DNA of 64,000 nucleotides, from NCBI RefSeq assembly GCF_900188395.1, contig NZ_FZOB01000005.1, forward strand, positions 62,001-126,000. The letters run 5' to 3'. The notes below the pieces were generated by a model. The model made no database searches. It was not told where the DNA came from and worked only from the letters and a program-made list of their open reading frames with translations. Both the position numbers and the translations under genes were made by a program. Below are positions 62,089 to 64,000 of this stretch, one piece after another. Source of the DNA: Desulfurobacterium atlanticum (GTDB taxonomy: Bacteria > Aquificota > Aquificia > Desulfurobacteriales > Desulfurobacteriaceae). The first letter of the stretch is position 1, and each line of letters begins with the position of its first letter.

Positions 62089-62359
62089 GGTTTACTATAT
62101 TAAAACTGCTTTTGTTTTTTTTCTAATAGTTGCTTTTCTGCTTGTCATCTATTTTCTTCTTTCAAAGTTTTCTTTTCCGATTAAAATGAATGGGAAGGGG
62201 GAAATTGTTATAAAAGAGGTAAAATATCTGGGGAAAAATAGGCTGTTGGTTCTTTTGAATGTGAAAGACACTGAGTTTTTGTTGTCTTTTGATGAAAAGG
62301 GAGTAACAAAGATTAAAGAGTGGAAAGATGAAAAAAATATTGGTTCCGATAGCTTTTAG
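62081..62359 (+). CDS. fliO: Flagellar export protein FliO
   Basis: Protein of 92 residues with one N-terminal membrane segment (TAFVFFLIVAFLLVIYFLL) and a short cytoplasmic part (IVIKEVKYLGKNRLLVLLNVKDTEFLLSF), the FliO pattern. It helps assemble FliP. The start is TTG at 62081, overlapping fliN by eight bases. Position before fliP supports the call. Confidence 0.8.
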   Translation: MSEVYYIKTAFVFFLIVAFLLVIYFLLSKFSFPIKMNGKGEIVIKEVKYLGKNRLLVLLNVKDTEFLLSFDEKGVTKIKEWKDEKNIGSDSF

Positions 62360-63044
62360 TTTTCTACTTCCTGTTGCTGCTCATGGTGAAACTCTGCAGA
62401 ATTTTGTTTCAGGAATAGGGAACCTTGATGTAAATTTAAAAATTGTTTTACTAATTACTATAATTTCTCTTGCTCCAGCTATTTTAATCACGTTAACAGC
62501 TTTTACCCGGATAGTTATCATTCTTTCCCTTTTAAGGAATGCTCTTGGAACCCCTCAAACGCCTCCAAACCAGGTAATAATAGCTCTTTCTTTGTTTTTA
62601 ACAGTTTTTGTTATGAGACCTGTTTTTACGAAGATAGATCAGGTTGCGATAAAACCCTATATGGAGAAAGAGATAACAGATGTTGAAGCTATAAATAGGG
62701 CTATTGTTCCGATAAAAGAGTTTCTCATAAAAAATACGCGGAAAGAGGATATGAAGCTTTTTATGGATCTTTCTGGTGAAAAAGTGAAATCCCCGCAGGA
62801 ACTTTCAATGGTTACATTGATTCCAGCTTTTATAATAAGTGAGATAAAGACCGCTTTTATTGTGGTGTTTGTTATCTATTTACCGTTTATTGTGATAGAT
62901 ATGCTTGTAGCAAGTATTCTGATGTCTATGGGGATGATGATGATTCCGCCTATGATGCTTTCTCTGCCCTTTAAGCTTATTCTGTTCGTTCTTTCCGATG
63001 GCTGGGAGCTGCTTATAAAAGCGATTGTTGGGAGCTATAGATGA
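62328..63044 (+). CDS. fliP: Flagellar export gate protein FliP
   Basis: Export gate subunit of 238 residues with a signal peptide (MKKILVPIAFSFLLPVAAHG) and four membrane segments. FTRIVIILSLLRNALGTPQTPPNQV, the VIYLPFIVIDMLVASILMSMGMMMIPP region and SLPFKLILFVLSDGW are diagnostic. It overlaps fliO by 32 bases. Confidence 0.96.
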   Translation: MKKILVPIAFSFLLPVAAHGETLQNFVSGIGNLDVNLKIVLLITIISLAPAILITLTAFTRIVIILSLLRNALGTPQTPPNQVIIALSLFLTVFVMRPVFTKIDQVAIKPYMEKEITDVEAINRAIVPIKEFLIKNTRKEDMKLFMDLSGEKVKSPQELSMVTLIPAFIISEIKTAFIVVFVIYLPFIVIDMLVASILMSMGMMMIPPMMLSLPFKLILFVLSDGWELLIKAIVGSYR

Positions 63045-63310
63045 CTATAGATCAGGTTATCACTATAGGTCAACAGATGTTTAAAGTGACTTTGCTTGTC
63101 GGTGCTCCTGTGCTTCTTATAACGTTTCTTGTAGGGCTTATAATAAGTGTTTTTCAGGCTGCAACTCAGATTCATGAGATGACTTTAACTTTTATTCCTA
63201 AAATACTGGCAGCACTTGTTGCTCTTTTTATTTTTGGAAGCTGGATGTTGGTTAAGCTTGTTGATTACACTAAAGAAAACTTTAACATGATTGTTACACT
63301 GCTAAAATGA
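63041..63310 (+). CDS. fliQ: Flagellar export gate protein FliQ
   Basis: Two-TM export gate subunit of 89 residues: GAPVLLITFLVGLIISVFQAATQI and LTFIPKILAALVALFIFGSWML match FliQ. The ATG overlaps the fliP stop by four bases, and fliR starts within its stop. Confidence 0.95.
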   Translation: MTIDQVITIGQQMFKVTLLVGAPVLLITFLVGLIISVFQAATQIHEMTLTFIPKILAALVALFIFGSWMLVKLVDYTKENFNMIVTLLK

Positions 63311-64000
63311 ATGTACCTGTTATAACACCTTCAGATATCGGTGGATTTTTTGCAGTCCTTTCCCGATTGGGGGCTTTTCTCATGGCTTTTCCTTTTATAA
63401 ACTCCGGGATGATTCCGCTTAATGTGAGAGTTTTTCTACTTATTTCTCTCTCTTTTTTTGTTTCTTCAATTCTTCATATAAAAATTCCTATTGATACTTA
63501 TTCTCTTTTTGATATTTCTCTTATGGTTGGTAAAGAAATTTTCATAGGTTTATCCATGGCGCTTTTAACTGCCATCTTTTTAGGTATAGTTTCTTATGCG
63601 GCTGAGCTTATAAGCTATTCAATGGGTTTAACTGTTGCCAATATGTTTGACCCGACATTTGGTGTTATTTCTGTCCTTGATAGATTTTACATTTTGCTTT
63701 TCTATCTTGTTTTCTTTTTATCTGGGGCGTATCAGCTTCTGATAGGTTCTGCTATTTTGAGTTTTAAGGTTATCCCTGTTGGAAAAGTTTTATCTTTCAA
63801 TTTCTTATCGCTATTTAATTTTATGATAGATAATGCAAATCTGCTGTTTTTCCTTGCTTTTAAATTGGCTTTTCCGATAATGCTTACTCTATTTGTGGTT
63901 AATCTTGCCCTTGCTCTTATAAACAGGCTTATTCCACAGATAAATGTTTTTATAGTGGGCCTTCCTCTTCAGATAACTGTTGGATTTATCTCTCTTATTA
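63307..64000 (+). CDS. fliR: Flagellar export gate protein FliR, 3'-partial
   Basis: ATG 63307 overlaps the fliQ stop (ATGA) and opens a frame that runs past the right edge, about 231 residues visible. The sequence LSRLGAFLMAFPFINSGMIPLNVRVFLLISLS, the VGKEIFIGLSMALLTAIFLG segment and DPTFGVISVLDRFYILLFYLVFFLSGAYQ are typical of FliR. The last about 25 residues are outside the window. Confidence 0.95.
   Translation, partial: MNVPVITPSDIGGFFAVLSRLGAFLMAFPFINSGMIPLNVRVFLLISLSFFVSSILHIKIPIDTYSLFDISLMVGKEIFIGLSMALLTAIFLGIVSYAAELISYSMGLTVANMFDPTFGVISVLDRFYILLFYLVFFLSGAYQLLIGSAILSFKVIPVGKVLSFNFLSLFNFMIDNANLLFFLAFKLAFPIMLTLFVVNLALALINRLIPQINVFIVGLPLQITVGFISLI

Noticed and set aside
1-64000. tRNA, rRNA, CRISPR, insertion sequences or prophage
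   Set aside because: All gaps are short and I saw no cloverleaf-like, repeat-spacer or transposase sequence.

Overview
The window is one continuous stretch of a low-GC, gene-dense bacterial chromosome. No intergenic gap exceeds about 220 bases, and I saw no rRNA, tRNA, insertion sequence, prophage or CRISPR array. The gene content suggests an anaerobic, motile, Gram-negative chemolithotroph of the Aquificota, most likely family Desulfurobacteriaceae (Desulfurobacterium/Thermovibrio-like). The signs are a complex I without NADH-oxidising subunits, sulfide-type sulfur assimilation (Thi4 with His, DUF39-ferredoxin), selenium genes, and outer-membrane and TonB components. This assignment is inferred from gene content, not from a database match.

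Layout. (1) 1-7.4 kb, + strand: an unusual envelope operon with an MltC-like transglycosylase (cut by the left edge), four lipoproteins, a large beta-barrel-like protein and a FecR-like protein. (2) 7.4-11.1 kb, - strand: exbB-exbD-tonB behind a tandem universal stress protein and a DUF39-ferredoxin protein of homocysteine/sulfide metabolism. (3) 11.2-15.4 kb: a UbiA-type prenyltransferase, a HemN/HemW-like radical SAM protein, a DUF4388-like protein with a single-domain response regulator, and surE. (4) 15.4-26.7 kb, - strand: a 13-gene complex I operon (nuoA-B-C-D-H-I-J-K, two extra NuoL/MrpD-like subunits, a small membrane protein, nuoM, nuoN), with no nuoE, F or G. (5) 26.8-29.5 kb, - strand: rsfS-rlmH-NERD protein-selD. 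selD is a selenoprotein gene with an in-frame UGA followed by a well-formed bSECIS hairpin, so ordinary ORF calling truncates it. (6) 29.6-31.9 kb, - strand: a TPP riboswitch with a readable terminator/antiterminator switch controlling thi4-thiC. (7) 31.9-47.5 kb: housekeeping and stress genes (hpf, PP-loop tRNA-thiolation-like protein, two Usp proteins, a sugar epimerase, mnmE, ligA, panE, M23 peptidase-bactofilin, bioW, mscS, dtd, yedF, lptE, leuS). (8) 47.6-64 kb, + strand: one long flagellar operon (flhF, flhG, fliA, fliK-like, a TPR protein, flgB, flgC, fliE, fliF, fliH, fliI, flgD, flgE, fliL, fliN, fliO, fliP, fliQ, and fliR cut by the right edge).

How it fits together. Complex I probably takes electrons from a donor other than NADH (ferredoxin or a separate dehydrogenase) and has one antiporter-like subunit more than E. 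coli complex I; UbiA probably serves the (mena)quinone pool. The DUF39 protein and the His-type Thi4 both suggest direct use of sulfide. SelD and YedF indicate active selenium metabolism. The flagellar operon builds export gate, rod, hook and MS ring, but fliG, fliM, fliJ and the stator genes are not here.

The best candidates for something new are the envelope operon at the left end, the extra antiporter-like subunit that has lost its key TM7 lysine, the PP-loop/NFACT-R-like fusion, and the unusual flagellar regulators (short FliA, repeat-bearing FliK-like protein, TPR lipid-face/periplasmic protein).
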